Virus record (IMG/VR): IMGVR_UViG_3300033182_000489
Coordinates: 1-64,000 of that record
Length of the DNA stretch: 64,000 nucleotides
Reading direction: 5' to 3' (one strand)
DNA from: a virus
In this document: positions 63,298-64,000 of the stretch, piece after piece
How positions within the stretch are numbered: the stretch's first letter is position 1
Layout of the letters: each line of letters starts with the position of its first letter
Made by a program: the position numbers and the translations under genes
The notes under the pieces: model-generated
Database searches by the model: none
What the model was told of the DNA's origin: nothing
Seen by the model: only the letters and a program-made list of their open reading frames with translations

Positions 63298-63313
63298 GAT
63301 AGCCGGACTACCG
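63298..63313 (-). promoter_or_regulatory. Late-promoter motif, large structural gene
   Basis: Minus strand CGGTAG-TCCGG-CTATC; CGGTAG is the Arg-stop of the small gene 63308-63475. Confidence 0.65.
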
Positions 63314-63475
63314 GGAAGCGCGGTCGATAGCGTTCAACTTCGCCTGAGCGTTTCGCTTCTGATGCGCCGACGCGCCGGGATCACGAAGGACTTTGCGGTA
63401 CACGTCCTTGCGGGCATCAGCCCATCGCTGTCGCTGCTTGCCCTTGAGGTCTTTGATGGAGAGGTGCTTCATCAT
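63308..63475 (-). CDS. Very small basic protein (55 aa)
   Basis: ATG 63475 (a second ATG follows at 63472). MMKHLSIKDLKGKQRQRWAD, then a Lys/Arg/Ala-rich helix ending NAIDRASR. It lies between the partial structural gene and the large structural gene. Basic, so it may bind nucleic acid or acidic partners. Ribosome site weak. Confidence 0.5.
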   Translation of the reverse strand: MMKHLSIKDLKGKQRQRWADARKDVYRKVLRDPGASAHQKRNAQAKLNAIDRASR

Positions 63476-63478
63476 GGC

Positions 63479-64000
63479 CTACAGCGGGGGCAGAAGGTCA
63501 GGGAACAGCACACAGAAGCCCTCGACGTAGATCTTGTCGGTGCCGAGGTTGAGAAATGCGATCCGCAACTCGGTGCCTGCGTTGACCAGGTCAATCGGCT
63601 CCAGGTAGGGGATGCGATACCACGACACGCCGTCGTCCACGCTGGCGTAGACCAGCAGGCTGGGGTCTTCCTCGGCGATCTCCACCAGGCTCTTGATGGC
63701 CGGGGAGTTGCCCGTCGGAGTCGCCGCAGCGGTGATCCCCTGGTCCTCGGTGGTCGCCATGCGGTTGACCTTCCACCACATCATCACCTCGTCGGTGCCG
63801 GGGTGGGCCTCGACGATGGTGAACCCGCTGACCCCGCCAGCAGCGACGACGGTGATCTGGGTGTTGGTCGGAGGCACGGGCCGCAGTTGGATGCGACTCG
63901 GGACCGTGGGGTCAATCACCGCCTGCACCAACGTCGCGAAGGAGTTGGCAGGGTCGTTGATCGCAGCCACGATGTCCGCCGCGATGCCCGCAGCGGTTCC
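63479..64000 (-). CDS. Probable virion structural protein, partial (5' end beyond window)
   Basis: The frame is open to the right edge. Its start reads TAAGIAADIVAAINDPANSF, the same module type as in the 14085 and 57855 proteins, then PTNTQITVVAAGGVSGFTIV and YRIPYLEPIDLVNAGTELRI, and ends PDLLPPL. A GTG at 63970 is a possible internal start, but coding sequence continues above it. Likely a tail or fibre component. Confidence 0.6.
   Translation of the reverse strand, partial: GTAAGIAADIVAAINDPANSFATLVQAVIDPTVPSRIQLRPVPPTNTQITVVAAGGVSGFTIVEAHPGTDEVMMWWKVNRMATTEDQGITAAATPTGNSPAIKSLVEIAEEDPSLLVYASVDDGVSWYRIPYLEPIDLVNAGTELRIAFLNLGTDKIYVEGFCVLFPDLLPPL

Noticed and set aside
63479-63970. Treating the last gene as complete from GTG 63970
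   Set aside because: The frame continues upstream with coding-like TAAGIAADIVAAIN sequence matching modules in other structural proteins, so it is better described as partial.

Overview
The window looks like a 64 kb internal piece of a large, high-GC (by eye over 60%) tailed double-stranded DNA phage with a contractile tail. The evidence is a baseplate-J-like protein, a gp25-like baseplate protein, a tail-tube-like protein followed by two chaperone-type genes and the start of a tape-measure-like gene, plus a phage replication set (family A DNA polymerase, DnaB-type helicase, primase zinc finger, SNF2 helicase, NAD-dependent ligase). No integrase, repressor, tRNA, rRNA, insertion sequence or CRISPR array was seen. 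The host cannot be named; a small lipobox protein and two one-span coiled-coil proteins hint at a diderm host, but only weakly.

Layout. 0-9 kb (mostly minus): tape-measure-like start, two chaperone-type genes in one reading frame separated by a single TGA, a GIY-YIG homing endonuclease, tail tube, thermonuclease, a small plus-strand operon with an Hc1-like protein, and a cold-shock-domain protein. 8.6-9.8 kb (plus): DEDDh exonuclease and two small genes. 9.8-18 kb (minus): an actin-like ATPase, neck/connector-like structural genes and a Vsr-like homing endonuclease. 18-24 kb: early-type region with NAD ligase, a WGR-domain protein and a plus operon with an ADP-ribosyltransferase-like protein. 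24-28 kb: endolysin, candidate holin and a plus-strand sigma-like factor. 27.6-33.7 kb: a second GIY-YIG endonuclease and two baseplate genes. 33.7-46.8 kb: many small coupled accessory genes. 46.8-57 kb: replication block with an intein in the SNF2 helicase. 57-64 kb: large structural protein and neighbours.

Regulation is unusually legible. A 16-bp motif (CGGTAG, 5 nt, CTAT) occurs eleven times in exact form, always oriented with the gene it precedes, and is probably the late promoter. In six places its CGGTAG half is also the last Arg codon and stop of the upstream gene. A second 38-bp element starting GGTTGGAGCG occurs seven times around the early-looking genes, twice as back-to-back pairs. 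A phage sigma-like factor at 25976-26884 is a candidate reader of one of these classes.

The most novel-looking item is a shared leader of about 60 bp (large hairpin plus a small hairpin holding the ribosome binding site) in front of all three free-standing homing endonucleases, although these belong to two different nuclease families. Other items worth a look are the in-frame TGA between the chaperone genes, a 29-bp gene-end/ribosome-binding-site cassette repeated four times at 39.4-41.1 kb, a TTGGGG-type G-quadruplex motif, the phage actin, and a protein with two GIY-YIG domains. All functional names come from reading motifs by eye; no database search was run.
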